Below are positions 1-7,423 of a stretch of DNA of 64,000 bases, piece after piece. Below the pieces are notes generated by a model. The model did no database searches. It was given only the letters and a program-made list of their open reading frames with translations, and was not told the origin of the DNA. The first letter of the stretch is position 1, and each line of letters begins with the position of its first letter. The stretch is from Brachybacterium squillarum M-6-3 (GTDB lineage: Bacteria > Actinomycetota > Actinomycetes > Actinomycetales > Dermabacteraceae): the NCBI RefSeq assembly GCF_000225825.1, contig NZ_AGBX01000006.1, forward strand, positions 124,001 through 188,000. Direction: 5' to 3'. The position numbers and the translations under genes are program-made.

Positions 1-158
1 AGGCTGCGCCCGTCGGGCAGCGGCACGATCAGTGCGCCGCTCGGGCCGGCGACGACGCGCCGGGCCAGCTCGGGACGTTCCCGGGCGAGCAGCGCATGGA
101 TGCGTTCGCGTTCGTGGTGCACGCGGTCTGGTGGGGCGGTCGGTGCGGTCAGCGTCAT
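1..158 (-). CDS. Partial CDS, N-terminal 52 residues of unknown protein
   Basis: The ATG is at 158-156 on the minus strand, preceded by a strong GGAGGAGG Shine-Dalgarno sequence at about 163-170. The frame stays open to the window edge. The visible protein begins MTLTAPTAPPDRVHHERER and continues with a charged, probably helical stretch, then GALIVPLPDGRS at the edge. I do not recognise the family from so little sequence. It is divergent from the acetyltransferase gene starting at 319, with 160 bp between them. The call rests on the ribosome-binding site, the open frame and actinobacterial codon usage. Confidence 0.6.
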   Translation of the reverse strand, partial: MTLTAPTAPPDRVHHERERIHALLARERPELARRVVAGPSGALIVPLPDGRS

Positions 159-306
159 GGTTCCTCCTCCCCGGCGCTTCCCCGGTCCCGGTGGTCCGGG
201 CTCGGTCCCGACGCTAGGAGAGGGCTCCGACGAACGAACGAGCCGTGGAGCAGTTCCTCCGTGGTCAGGACGTCAGCGATCACCGCGCGAATCTCTCGGT
301 GTCTCG

Positions 307-312
307 TAGGAT
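307..312 (+). promoter_or_regulatory. -10 box (TAGGAT) of a probable leaderless gene
   Basis: TAGGAT fits TAnnnT and lies exactly 6 nt before the ATG at 319. A transcript starting about 7 nt after the -10 box would begin at the A of the start codon. No Shine-Dalgarno is visible. Confidence 0.45.
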
Positions 313-318
313 CGACGA

Positions 319-825
319 ATGCGTGATACTCGCTCATCCTCTGCCGATGGTGGAGAGCTCTCGACCCCCGTAGTACTTGGCCTCGCTGACGCAGGCGAGG
401 TCCTCACGCTTCAGCGCGCGGCGTATCTCACCGAAGCCGCTGCGCATCACGACTTCAGCCTCCCGCCGCTGACGCAGACCCTTGCGGAGCTCGAGGAGGA
501 GCTGACCGACTCCGCGGTGACGGCGCTCGGCATTCGCGTCGTCGGCCGACTCGTGGGAGCAGTACGCGTGCGCCGTGCTGCGAGCGTGGTCGAGCTCGGT
601 CGGCTCATCGTCGCGCCTGACTGGCAGGGTCACGGCGTCGGGACCCGGCTCCTGCTCCGCGCCGAGACCGTGCATCCCGAGGCGAGCGAAATGCGTCTCT
701 TCACCGGTGAGCACAGCACCGCCAATATTCGTCTCTACACGCGCCATGGCTACCACGAGACGCGCAGAACTCCGGCGGGTAGTTACCACCTCGTCCACTT
801 CGCCAAGGTGCTCCCATCACGCTGA
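319..825 (+). CDS. GNAT-family N-acetyltransferase
   Basis: A 168-residue protein with the GNAT fold signature. There is a central beta strand VVELGRLIVAPDWQGHGVG (about residues 90-108), in which Q-G-H-G-V-G is the acetyl-CoA pyrophosphate-binding motif A. Later comes a NIRLYTRHGYHE segment typical of motif B. The family transfers acetyl from acetyl-CoA to an amine; the substrate cannot be told from sequence. The gene looks monocistronic. The start was chosen because a TAnnnT box sits 6 nt upstream and no other ATG fits. Codon use resembles the chromosomal neighbours, though it is slightly less GC-rich. Confidence 0.85.
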   Translation: MRDTRSSSADGGELSTPVVLGLADAGEVLTLQRAAYLTEAAAHHDFSLPPLTQTLAELEEELTDSAVTALGIRVVGRLVGAVRVRRAASVVELGRLIVAPDWQGHGVGTRLLLRAETVHPEASEMRLFTGEHSTANIRLYTRHGYHETRRTPAGSYHLVHFAKVLPSR

Positions 826-976
826 TGTGCCGGTAGTCCCTCACGACTCCCGACGTTCCGCGATCTGCAAGAATCCCAGAAGCAATCCGTTCACGACCGG
901 ACGACGACCTCTTGCGCCCCACGCTGAGTGCGTCCAGAACGTCGAGGCGGAAGTCCTCGACTCGAAGGAGAGCATC

Positions 977-1396
977 GTGAAGCTGCGCTGGTACACCGTC
1001 GTCATCGACTGCCTGGACCCCCACGCCCAGGCCCGCTGGTGGGCCGGGGCTCTCGACGGGCAGATCGTCTACGAGGCGGACGACGAGGTCGTCGTGATCC
1101 CGGGTGGCCTGCCCGAAGGCTACGACCACACCGTCCCGATCCCCGCCGAGCAGTGGCACCGCCAGCAGCCCGGCCTGGTCTTCGTGACCGTGCCCGAGGG
1201 CAAGGAGGTCAAGAACCGCCTGCACCTCGATCTCGCCCCGCACACCGAGGACGACCGCGAGGCGCAGATCCGGCGGCTGCTGGACTCCGGGGCCACGCGG
1301 GTCGACGTCGGACAGGACGAGCAGCAGGTCGGGTGGACGGTGCTCGCGGACCCCGAGGGCAACGAGTTCTGCGTGCTCTCCTCGCGGAGCACCTGA
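977..1396 (+). CDS. VOC-family (glyoxalase-like) protein
   Basis: A 139-residue protein starting at GTG 977, placed 6 nt after AAGGAG. The longer open frame upstream has no comparable start signal. The N-terminal KLRWYTVVIDCLDP with ARWWAGAL, the central NRLHLDLAP and the C-terminal WTVLADPEGNEFCVL are the repeated beta-alpha-beta units of a glyoxalase/bleomycin-resistance fold (glyoxalase-like domain PF18029 type). Metal-dependent enzymes of this superfamily act on many small substrates; none can be assigned here. The gene is convergent with the spermidine-synthase-like gene downstream (52 bp gap). Confidence 0.8.
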   Translation: MKLRWYTVVIDCLDPHAQARWWAGALDGQIVYEADDEVVVIPGGLPEGYDHTVPIPAEQWHRQQPGLVFVTVPEGKEVKNRLHLDLAPHTEDDREAQIRRLLDSGATRVDVGQDEQQVGWTVLADPEGNEFCVLSSRST

Positions 1397-1448
1397 GCGG
1401 ACGTCCCCGGGACGGCTGACGTCGGGTCGGGGCCGTTCGCGGCCCGCG

Positions 1449-2270
1449 TCAGCGCAGCCGGGAGGCCGCGAGGGCGGCGGAACCCTCGGGGTCCAGCACC
1501 GCGGCGGGATGCGGGCCGGCCGCGCGCCAGCGCGCGGCCATGTCCTCGACTGCGGGGGTGCCCAAGGCGCCTCCGGCCAGCAGCACCATGTTCCCGTCCG
1601 CGGGATGCTCCAGCAGCGGGGCATGGGTCAGCATCCACACCCCCGCCGTGCCGCACTCCTGCGCCGCAGATTCCAGCTCCCGCAGCTGCCGCGCCAGGAA
1701 CCGCTGCCCGGCGTCGTCGCCGACGTTGACCAGCAGCAGGCCTTCCGCCGTGAGGTGGCCGAGGGCCTCACGGTAGAAGTCGGCCGCGGCCAGGTGCGGC
1801 GGCGACTCCTCACCGGAGAACACGTCCAGCACGATCGCATCGAAGAGCCGCTCCGGCATGCCGGTCAGGGCCTCGCGGGCATCACCGATCACCACCTCCA
1901 CCTGCGCCCCCGCGGGCAGCGGCAGGGCGCCGGTGACCAGGCTCGGCAACTCCCGCTCGATCTCCACGACGAGCTGCGGCGAGCCCGGCCGGGTGGCCTG
2001 CACATACCGGGCCAGGGTGAGGGCGCCGCCCCCGAGGTGCGCCACCTCGATCGGCTCCCCGGCGGGGCGCAGCGTGTCCAGCACGGTCGCGATGCGCTGC
2101 AGGTACTCGTGCTGGATGCGGCGCGGATCGGCGAGGTCTACGTGCGACTGCTCGATCCCGCCGATCCTCAGCACCCAGCCGGAGTCCCGGCCGTCCGGCT
2201 CGACGCTCGCCTCGACACCGGCGCCGCTCAGGTGCACACGCCGCGATCGTCCCGTGCTCTCAGAGGTCAC
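1449..2270 (-). CDS. Spermidine-synthase-like methyltransferase-fold protein
   Basis: A 273-residue protein. The Rossmann-type motif HLGGGALTLARYV (about residues 78-90) is followed by VEIERELPSLV, VVIGDARE and FDAIVLDVFSG, the successive nucleotide-binding strands of the spermidine synthase / SAM-dependent methyltransferase fold. Actinobacterial proteins of this type often lack the polyamine-synthase gate residues and have no proven substrate. Its start overlaps the end of the nitronate monooxygenase gene by 11 nt, so the two are probably co-transcribed and translationally coupled. The true substrate is unknown. Confidence 0.8.
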   Translation of the reverse strand: MTSESTGRSRRVHLSGAGVEASVEPDGRDSGWVLRIGGIEQSHVDLADPRRIQHEYLQRIATVLDTLRPAGEPIEVAHLGGGALTLARYVQATRPGSPQLVVEIERELPSLVTGALPLPAGAQVEVVIGDAREALTGMPERLFDAIVLDVFSGEESPPHLAAADFYREALGHLTAEGLLLVNVGDDAGQRFLARQLRELESAAQECGTAGVWMLTHAPLLEHPADGNMVLLAGGALGTPAVEDMAARWRAAGPHPAAVLDPEGSAALAASRLR

Positions 2271-3297
2271 GGGCGAGCTCCTCGATCACGGTGGCCGCGG
2301 GCACCTCGCGGGCGGCACGGAATCCGGTGCCCGCCCAGAGGTGCACCCGCTCCGCATCGCCCTGGGCGGCCGCCGCGGTGCGCAGAGGCTTGGTGAGGTG
2401 ATGGACGACGGGGTAGGCGGTGGGCGCCTCGTCGTCGTGGTCCTCGACGAAGCGGCTGTGCAGGGCGCGCGCCGGCCGCCCGGTGAAGGCCCGGGTCACG
2501 CGGGTGGTAGTGAAGCGGGGGTCGGCGAGGGAGGCCCGGTGGATCGCCGAGGTGCCGGCCTCGACGGTCCGCAGCAGCAGGGTCCCGACCGCGGCGGCCG
2601 TCGCCCCCGCGGCGCGCAGCTCCCGCACGGCCTCCGGCCCGTCGACGCCGCCCGCGGCGATCAGCGGCAGCGAGGTCGCCAGGGCGACGGTCCGCAGCAC
2701 CGTGGCCGTCGACTCCTCGGTGATCGTGCGGTGCGGGTCCCAGGTTCCCGAGTGGCCGCCGGCCCGGGGGCCCTGCACCACCAGGGCATTCGCCCCCGCC
2801 TCCTCGGCGGCGCGAGCCTCCCCGGGCGTGGTGACGGTGACCCACACCTGGGTGCCGGCTCGTCGCAGCCGGGAGACGTCGTCCGCTGCGGGCAGGGCGA
2901 AGGTGGTGGTGACCAGGGGCACCGGGTCTTCGAGCAGAAGGGCCAGCTTGTCTTCGTAGGCGTCCTCGTCATGCTCGGGGACGGCGCCGAGCTCGGCGCC
3001 GAGGGCTTCCAGGTCCGCCGCGAGCGCGGAGCCGTAGCGGTCCACCGCGGCGCGGGAGGCGGCATCCAGCGGCGGTCCGGGCACGAAGAGGTTCACGCCG
3101 AACGGCGCCCCCGTCGCCCGGGCCGCGGCGATGCGCTCCGCCAGGGCGTCGGGGGAGAGGTAGCCCCCGGCGACCATGCCGAGCGCCCCGGCACCGTTCA
3201 TCGCGGCCACCAGCTCCGGGGAGGAGGGGCCGCCCGCCATCGGGGCCGCGACCAGTGGCAGGGGGACTCCGAGGTCGGACAAGGGTGACCAGCTCAT
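2260..3297 (-). CDS. Nitronate monooxygenase (NPD-like, FMN-dependent)
   Basis: A 345-residue TIM-barrel flavoprotein. It opens with PLPLVAAPMAGGPSSPELV, typical of 2-nitropropane dioxygenase-like enzymes. It also has ALVVQGPRAGGHSG (phosphate-binding loop region), PLIAAGGVDGPEAV and AVGTLLLRTVEAGTS (FMN-binding segments). The family oxidises alkyl nitronates such as propionate-3-nitronate. It is the first gene of a two-gene minus-strand operon with the spermidine-synthase-like gene. The start is supported by a TAGGCT box 7 nt upstream (leaderless type). The promoter region is shared with the divergent hydrolase at 3321. Confidence 0.85.
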   Translation of the reverse strand: MSWSPLSDLGVPLPLVAAPMAGGPSSPELVAAMNGAGALGMVAGGYLSPDALAERIAAARATGAPFGVNLFVPGPPLDAASRAAVDRYGSALAADLEALGAELGAVPEHDEDAYEDKLALLLEDPVPLVTTTFALPAADDVSRLRRAGTQVWVTVTTPGEARAAEEAGANALVVQGPRAGGHSGTWDPHRTITEESTATVLRTVALATSLPLIAAGGVDGPEAVRELRAAGATAAAVGTLLLRTVEAGTSAIHRASLADPRFTTTRVTRAFTGRPARALHSRFVEDHDDEAPTAYPVVHHLTKPLRTAAAAQGDAERVHLWAGTGFRAAREVPAATVIEELARDL

Positions 3298-3320
3298 GGT
3301 CCGGAGCCTACGCTCGCGGG
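3298..3320. promoter_or_regulatory. 23-bp divergent promoter with two -10 boxes sharing a TA step
   Basis: The 23 bp between the two divergent ATGs contain AGCCTACGCT at 3305-3314. On the plus strand TACGCT (3309-3314) lies 6 nt before ATG 3321. On the minus strand TAGGCT (3310-3305) lies 7 nt before ATG 3297. The two -10 hexamers share the central TA at 3309-3310. Both genes appear leaderless. Confidence 0.6.
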
Positions 3321-3890
3321 ATGCGACTGCTGTTCCTGCATGGTGCCGGCGGTGAGGAGGCCGGACGGGCCCTCGCCGCCGAGCTCGCTGCGGCGGTCGG
3401 CGCCGACCCCCTCGTGCCGTCCCTGCCCGCGGAGGACTTCGCCCGCGAGGCGTGGACCGCGCCCATCACGCATGCCCTCGAGGGTCTCGATGCCGAGGAC
3501 CTGGTGATCGGCCACTCCTTCGGGGCGAGCATGCTGCTGCACGCGCTGGCGGAGCGCCCGGACGTGCCCTGGACCGTGCACCTGCTCGGCATGCCCGACT
3601 GGGGTCCGGAGGGCTGGGACGTGCCGGACTACGTGCTCACGCCCGCTGCCGTCGAAGGGCTGTCCGGGATCGCGCTGCACCTGCACCACACCGCCGACGA
3701 CGAGGTCGTGCCCCTCGCGCACCTCGACCTCCACGCGGCCTGTTTCCCCTCCGCCAGCGTGCACCGCCACCCGGTCGGCGGGCACCTGTTCAACGGGTGC
3801 GCCGCGACCGTGCTCGGCCGCGAGGTCTCCTGGTCCCGGCCCTCATCCGCTGACTCCAGGACCGACCCCTCGCGCTCCCGGTGCCCCTGA
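3321..3890 (+). CDS. Alpha/beta hydrolase of the RBBP9/YdeN type
   Basis: A 189-residue protein. It starts with the strand LLFLHGAGG, has the nucleophile elbow GHSFGAS (Ser at about residue 75), the acid region TADDEVVP and a late GGHLFNG supplying the catalytic His. Size and motif order match the small serine hydrolases of the RBBP9/YdeN family, whose substrates are mostly unknown. The start at 3321 was chosen over an upstream in-frame ATG because the upstream stretch lies inside the divergent gene and a -10-like TACGCT sits 6 nt before 3321. The C-terminal 20 residues are low-complexity. Confidence 0.75.
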   Translation: MRLLFLHGAGGEEAGRALAAELAAAVGADPLVPSLPAEDFAREAWTAPITHALEGLDAEDLVIGHSFGASMLLHALAERPDVPWTVHLLGMPDWGPEGWDVPDYVLTPAAVEGLSGIALHLHHTADDEVVPLAHLDLHAACFPSASVHRHPVGGHLFNGCAATVLGREVSWSRPSSADSRTDPSRSRCP

Positions 3891-3931
3891 CCTAGTCTGG
3901 CCGCACAGACCGGCCCGCCCCGGGAGGCGAT

Positions 3932-4216
3932 ATGCCCGTATACGAATTCCGCTGCCAGAACGCTCACCTGCACGAATGCGCCCTGCCGCTGAGCAGCGAC
4001 CGCCGCGAGGTGCCCTGCCCCGACTGCGGCGGCCCCGCCCGTCGAATGATCAGCGCCCCCGGCATCCACCACCTCGGCTCACCCGCCGCCCGTGCCCTGG
4101 ACGCCTCCGCCCGCAGCGCCCACGAGCCCACCGTCGTGGACCGCCCACCCGCCGTGGCGAGACCCGGCACCCCGCGCAGCGCGGACCCCCGGCACGCGCG
4201 GCTGCCCCGCCCCTGA
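3932..4216 (+). CDS. fmdB: FmdB-family zinc-ribbon protein
   Basis: A 94-residue protein starting MPVYEFRC, with GGGAGG of a Shine-Dalgarno upstream and a TAGTCT -10 at 3893-3898. The FmdB domain covers residues 1-50: YEFRCQNAH followed by VPCPDCGGPARR. The second knuckle keeps CxxC. The first has C-x3-H (RCQNAH) instead of CxxC. The C-terminal half is Pro/Ala/Arg-rich and probably disordered. FmdB was named as a putative regulator in the formamidase locus of Methylophilus methylotrophus. Here it lies 59 bp ahead of the formamidase gene, so the classic pairing is conserved. Confidence 0.8.
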   Translation: MPVYEFRCQNAHLHECALPLSSDRREVPCPDCGGPARRMISAPGIHHLGSPAARALDASARSAHEPTVVDRPPAVARPGTPRSADPRHARLPRP

Positions 4217-4275
4217 GGCCCCGAAGACCCGGCGGGGCCGCTCGGAGGGCCCGCCCCTGATGGAGGAGCACGACC

Positions 4276-5532
4276 ATGCCGACGACCATCTTTCCGCTGG
4301 ACTCCACGACCCCCTTCACCGAGCAGCAGATCCTCGGCCACAACCGCTGGCACCCCGACATCCCACCCGCCGCGAGCGTCCGCCCCGGGGACGCCTTCCG
4401 GGTGGACTGCCGCGAGTGGTTCGACGGTTACATCCGCAATGACGACTCCGCCGAGGACATCGCCACCGCACCCCTGAACACCGTGCACTGCCTGTCCGGG
4501 CCCTTCCGCGTTGACGGCGCCAAGCCCGGGGACCTGCTGATCGTGGACATCCTCGACGTCGGCCCCATCCCGCAGGAGGACTCCGGTCCGCTGGCCGGCC
4601 AGGGCTGGGGCTACACCGGCATCTTCGCCCGGCGCAACGGCGGCAGCTTCCTCACCGAGCAGTTCCCCGACGCCTACAAGGCGGTCTGGGACTTCCGCGG
4701 CGACACGGCCACCTCCCGCCATGTGCCCGGGGTCAGCTTCACCGGCATGATCCACCCCGGTCTGATGGGCACGGCCCCCTCGCCCGAGCTGCTCTCCCGC
4801 TGGAACGCCCGTGAGCGTGCCCTCATCGAGACCGATCCGAACCGGGTGCCGCCCCTCGCGCTGCCTCCCGAGCCGGACGGAGCCGTGCTCGGCGGTGTGC
4901 CGGTGACGGACCTGGAACGCGTCGCCGGGGAGGCCGCGCGCACCGCCCCGCCGCGTGAGAACGGCGGCAACCAGGACATCAAGAACCTGACCAAGGGCAC
5001 CCGCATCTTCTACCCCGTCTTCGTGGACGGGGCGAACCTCTCCCTCGGCGACCTGCACTTCTCCCAGGGCGACGGGGAGATCACCTTCTGCGGCGGCATC
5101 GAGATGGGCGGGTTCATCGACCTGCACGTCGACGTGATCCCCGGTGGGATGGAGAAGTACAACGTCGCCGAGAACGCGATCTTCATGCCCGGGAACACCG
5201 CCCCGCAGCACTCGCGGTGGTTGAGCTTCTCCGGCACCTCGGTGACGCTCGACGGCGAGCAGCGCTATCTCGACTCGCACCTCGCCTACCAGCGGGCGTG
5301 CCTGCACGCGATTGAGTACCTGACCACCTTCGGCTGGTCCGCCGAGCAGGCCTACCTGCTGCTCGGCGCCGCGCCGATCGAGGGACGGTTCTCCGGCGTG
5401 GTCGACATCCCCAACGCCTGCGCGACCGTCTACCTGCCGCTGGACATCTTCGACATCGACATCCGGCCCGGGGCGGGCGAGGTGCCGAGGATCGATCCGG
5501 GCATCGGCGCGCCGCGCGCGAGCGTCGGCTGA
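4276..5532 (+). CDS. fmdA: Formamidase / acetamidase (FmdA type)
   Basis: A 418-residue protein with a good Shine-Dalgarno (GGAGGAGC) 10 nt before the ATG. Length and motifs match FmdA formamidases: HNRWHPDIPPAASVRPGD near the N-terminus, the metal-site region GDLHFSQGDGEI, CGGIEMGGFIDL, and the C-terminal SGVVDIPNACATVYLPLDIFD. The enzyme hydrolyses formamide or short aliphatic amides to ammonia and the acid, in the cytoplasm, for nitrogen supply. It is co-directional with fmdB and followed by a strong hairpin at 5583-5620. It appears intact. Confidence 0.92.
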   Translation: MPTTIFPLDSTTPFTEQQILGHNRWHPDIPPAASVRPGDAFRVDCREWFDGYIRNDDSAEDIATAPLNTVHCLSGPFRVDGAKPGDLLIVDILDVGPIPQEDSGPLAGQGWGYTGIFARRNGGSFLTEQFPDAYKAVWDFRGDTATSRHVPGVSFTGMIHPGLMGTAPSPELLSRWNARERALIETDPNRVPPLALPPEPDGAVLGGVPVTDLERVAGEAARTAPPRENGGNQDIKNLTKGTRIFYPVFVDGANLSLGDLHFSQGDGEITFCGGIEMGGFIDLHVDVIPGGMEKYNVAENAIFMPGNTAPQHSRWLSFSGTSVTLDGEQRYLDSHLAYQRACLHAIEYLTTFGWSAEQAYLLLGAAPIEGRFSGVVDIPNACATVYLPLDIFDIDIRPGAGEVPRIDPGIGAPRASVG

Positions 5533-5582
5533 TCCCGAGGATCCGGTCGACAGGGGCGGGCTGAGCATCGACCGACGACCGA

Positions 5583-5620
5583 CGGCGGCGGGTCCGGGAG
5601 GAGTCCCGGAGCCGCCGCCG
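5583..5620 (+). terminator. Hairpin terminator after fmdA
   Basis: CGGCGGCGG at 5583-5591 pairs with CCGCCGCCG at 5612-5620. TCCGGGA pairs with TCCCGGA inside, with one G-G mismatch and a GGAG loop, giving a stem of about 16 pairs. No U-run follows, as is common in actinobacteria. Confidence 0.6.
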
Positions 5621-5735
5621 CGTGATCCGCGAGAGACTGCCGGGATGACCGCCCCGACCCCCTTCTGCTCAACGGCGCGCCGCGCCGTGCTGCGCTGAGA
5701 GCCTCCGCGCGGCAGGTCCCCGTCGCCTGGTGATC

Positions 5736-6191
5736 ATGGCGCACATGATCGACCTGAACCCGCTCTGGCCCGACTATCTCGGGATCAGCTGGACCGGTGC
5801 ACTGGGCGTGGTGATCTCCACCATCGTGCTCTACCTGTTCTTCACGCTTCTGGTGAATCTCTCCGGCACCCGGCTGATGGCGACGATGAGCACGGCGAGC
5901 TTCGGGGTGCTCGCCGTGGTGGGCGGGGTCAGTGCACGCTCGATGCTCGGAAAGTCGCCGAGGATGCTCGCAGCCCTGCTCGCGCTCAACACGCTGATGG
6001 TGATGGATGCGCTGATGGGGACGTTCCGCCGCATCGCGCCGGTCCTGACCGCGGCCGTGCGTCGCCGCCCGAGCGTCGTGATGCTCGAGGGGAGCAGCCG
6101 TGCAGAGGCCCTGCGCCGACGTGGGATGACGGAGGTCTGGCTGCACGATCGACTGCGCATCGGGGGAGTGCTCGACCCCGCCCTGCGCGAC
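5736..6191 (+). pseudogene. DUF421 (YetF-like) membrane protein, 3'-truncated
   Basis: About 150 recognisable residues. Three hydrophobic segments (GALGVVISTIVLYLFFTLLV, a second after SGTRLMATMST, a third at LAALLALNTLMVMDALM) precede a soluble start PSVVMLEGSSRAEALRRRGMTE. This is the DUF421/YetF layout: three TM helices followed by a small cytosolic domain. The cytosolic domain breaks off near DPALRDG, where the sequence becomes the antisense of the neighbouring exonuclease gene. The frame then runs on to 6509 without any family signature. A deletion joining two convergent genes explains this best. A 17-codon ORF (5645-5698) just upstream is not convincing. Confidence 0.65.
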
Positions 6192-6901
6192 GGGGGAGAC
6201 CTGCACCCGCAGCGCTCTGTGGTCGGTGCCCGGGTTCGTCAGGCAGCTCGGCACGGGGCCCTCGACACGAGGGCCGACGATCGCATGGCCGATCCGGGCG
6301 AAGGGCGGCACGCTGCGGCCGACGGGCCAGGCCGGCTCCCACAGCCCCACCCCGCGGCCCCGCCTGGGGGCGGCGAGGAAGCCGTCGGCCGTGAGCTCGC
6401 GCATCGTGTAATGCTGCGCGATCGCATCGAGGTCCCCGACCAGCAGCAGGTTCTCCTCGGTGTGCGGCGCGACCATCTCGCCGACCGCAGCGGCATCGGC
6501 GGTCCATGACTCCGCGCCCATCCGCGGCGGCGCAGTGCGGACCGCCGCGAGGTGCCACAGCGTGCCGTCGATGGTGGTGGTGACGAGGAGGTTGTCGAAG
6601 ACGGTGCCCTCCGTGGAGTCGACCAGCTCGACCGAGGTGCGGGAGAGCAGCATCGTCCCGCCCGCATCGTCGCGGGCGGTGCCGAAACGATGCGGGAAGG
6701 CCTCCAGCAGGCCCGACGTCTCGAGAGCCTCCTCGAACTCCGGCGTCACCTCCTGCAGCGCGATCGCGTCCACCCCTGCTCGGCGAGACGGGTGATCTCG
6801 TCGATGTCGGCGCCGCCGTACTCGACGTTCGACGAGAGCACGGTGAGCGTCCCCTCGGGGGCGGCCTGCGGGGTGTCCGACCACTCCGGTCCGAGCAGCA
6901 T
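6192..6901 (-). pseudogene. Endonuclease/exonuclease/phosphatase-family gene, frameshifted and lacking its own stop
   Basis: The reading frame from ATG 6901 encodes WSDTPQAAPEGTLTVLSSNV EYGGADIDEI in one frame. At about 6773-6778 it must shift by one base to continue as VDAIALQEVTPEFEE, then VGDLDAI, and GTDHRALRVQV near the end. LQEV and the final TDHRAL are hallmarks of the EEP (Mg-dependent nuclease/phosphatase) superfamily. The shift sits in a run of four G; a fifth G would restore the frame. No stop follows the last motif: the frame enters the antisense of the DUF421 remnant. It could be a true pseudogene or, for the frameshift alone, a homopolymer error. Confidence 0.65.
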
Positions 6902-6904
6902 CGG

Positions 6905-7006
6905 TCAGGCCGTCACCGCTGCGAGCACGAGTGTGAGCGTCGCGGCGCCGAGCACGCCCATCATCAGCAGCACCCAGCCCGCGCCGCGGAACTCACGACC
7001 CATCAT
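6905..7006 (-). CDS. 33-residue single-span membrane ORF
   Basis: MMGREFRGAGWVLLMMGVLG is followed by a hydrophobic stretch ending LVLAAVTA: one clear transmembrane helix with a positively charged N-terminus. Its ATG overlaps the stop of the mmcQ-like gene (ATGA at 7003-7006), and its stop lies 3 nt before the ATG of the exonuclease-type gene. This position suggests translational coupling in one transcript. It may be an independent small protein, or the detached N-terminal membrane anchor of the exonuclease gene. The function is unknown. Confidence 0.45.
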   Translation of the reverse strand: MMGREFRGAGWVLLMMGVLGAATLTLVLAAVTA

Positions 7007-7412
7007 GCCGCCGGCCCGTCGGTCGAGGAGGAGCCGGTGCCGCCCTCCGCGGCGAGGAAGGTCTGCGGATCCACCGGCCGCCGCACCTGCGGCAGCGTCT
7101 CGACGGCCAGCAGGTAGGAGTCCGTGACGAGCTCGCGCGCGAACTCCGCCTCGAGCCCGCCGGGGCTCAGCGTGATCCAGTGCCGCTTGTTCATGTGACA
7201 GCCGGGCGTGATCTCCGGATGCGTCGACCGGAGCGCCTCCGCGTCGCGCGGCTCGACCTTCAGCACCACGCTCGGCTCGCCCTTCACCTCGGTGAGCAGC
7301 AGGAACATCTTCCCGAGCACCTTCGCGACCCCGGCGCCCGGACCGACGGGCATCTCGAACGCCGCAGCGGGCAGCTCGAGCGCACGATCTCCTGCAGGAC
7401 GGTCCCGCCCAT
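7003..7412 (-). pseudogene. MmcQ/YjbR-family protein, apparent frameshift near the N-terminus
   Basis: The conserved body DRALELPAAAFEMPVGPG, GKMFLLLTEV, ITPGCHMNKRHWITL and VTDSYLLAVETLP is the MmcQ/YjbR (CyaY-like DNA-binding) domain, about 125 residues. In that frame no start codon exists. ATG 7412, preceded by AGAGG, begins MGGTVLQE in the other frame. The two join if one G is added around 7388-7390 (GAG-GAT in place of GAGAT). This is either a recent inactivating deletion or a base-calling error. It lies downstream of the two-TM protein gene and upstream of the 33-residue ORF. Confidence 0.65.
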
Positions 7413-7423
7413 CGCCTCTCTTC

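Noticed and set aside
5645-5698. 17-codon ORF upstream of DUF421 as a leader peptide
   Set aside because: It has no ribosome-binding site and no resemblance to known cysteine or attenuation leaders that I can support.
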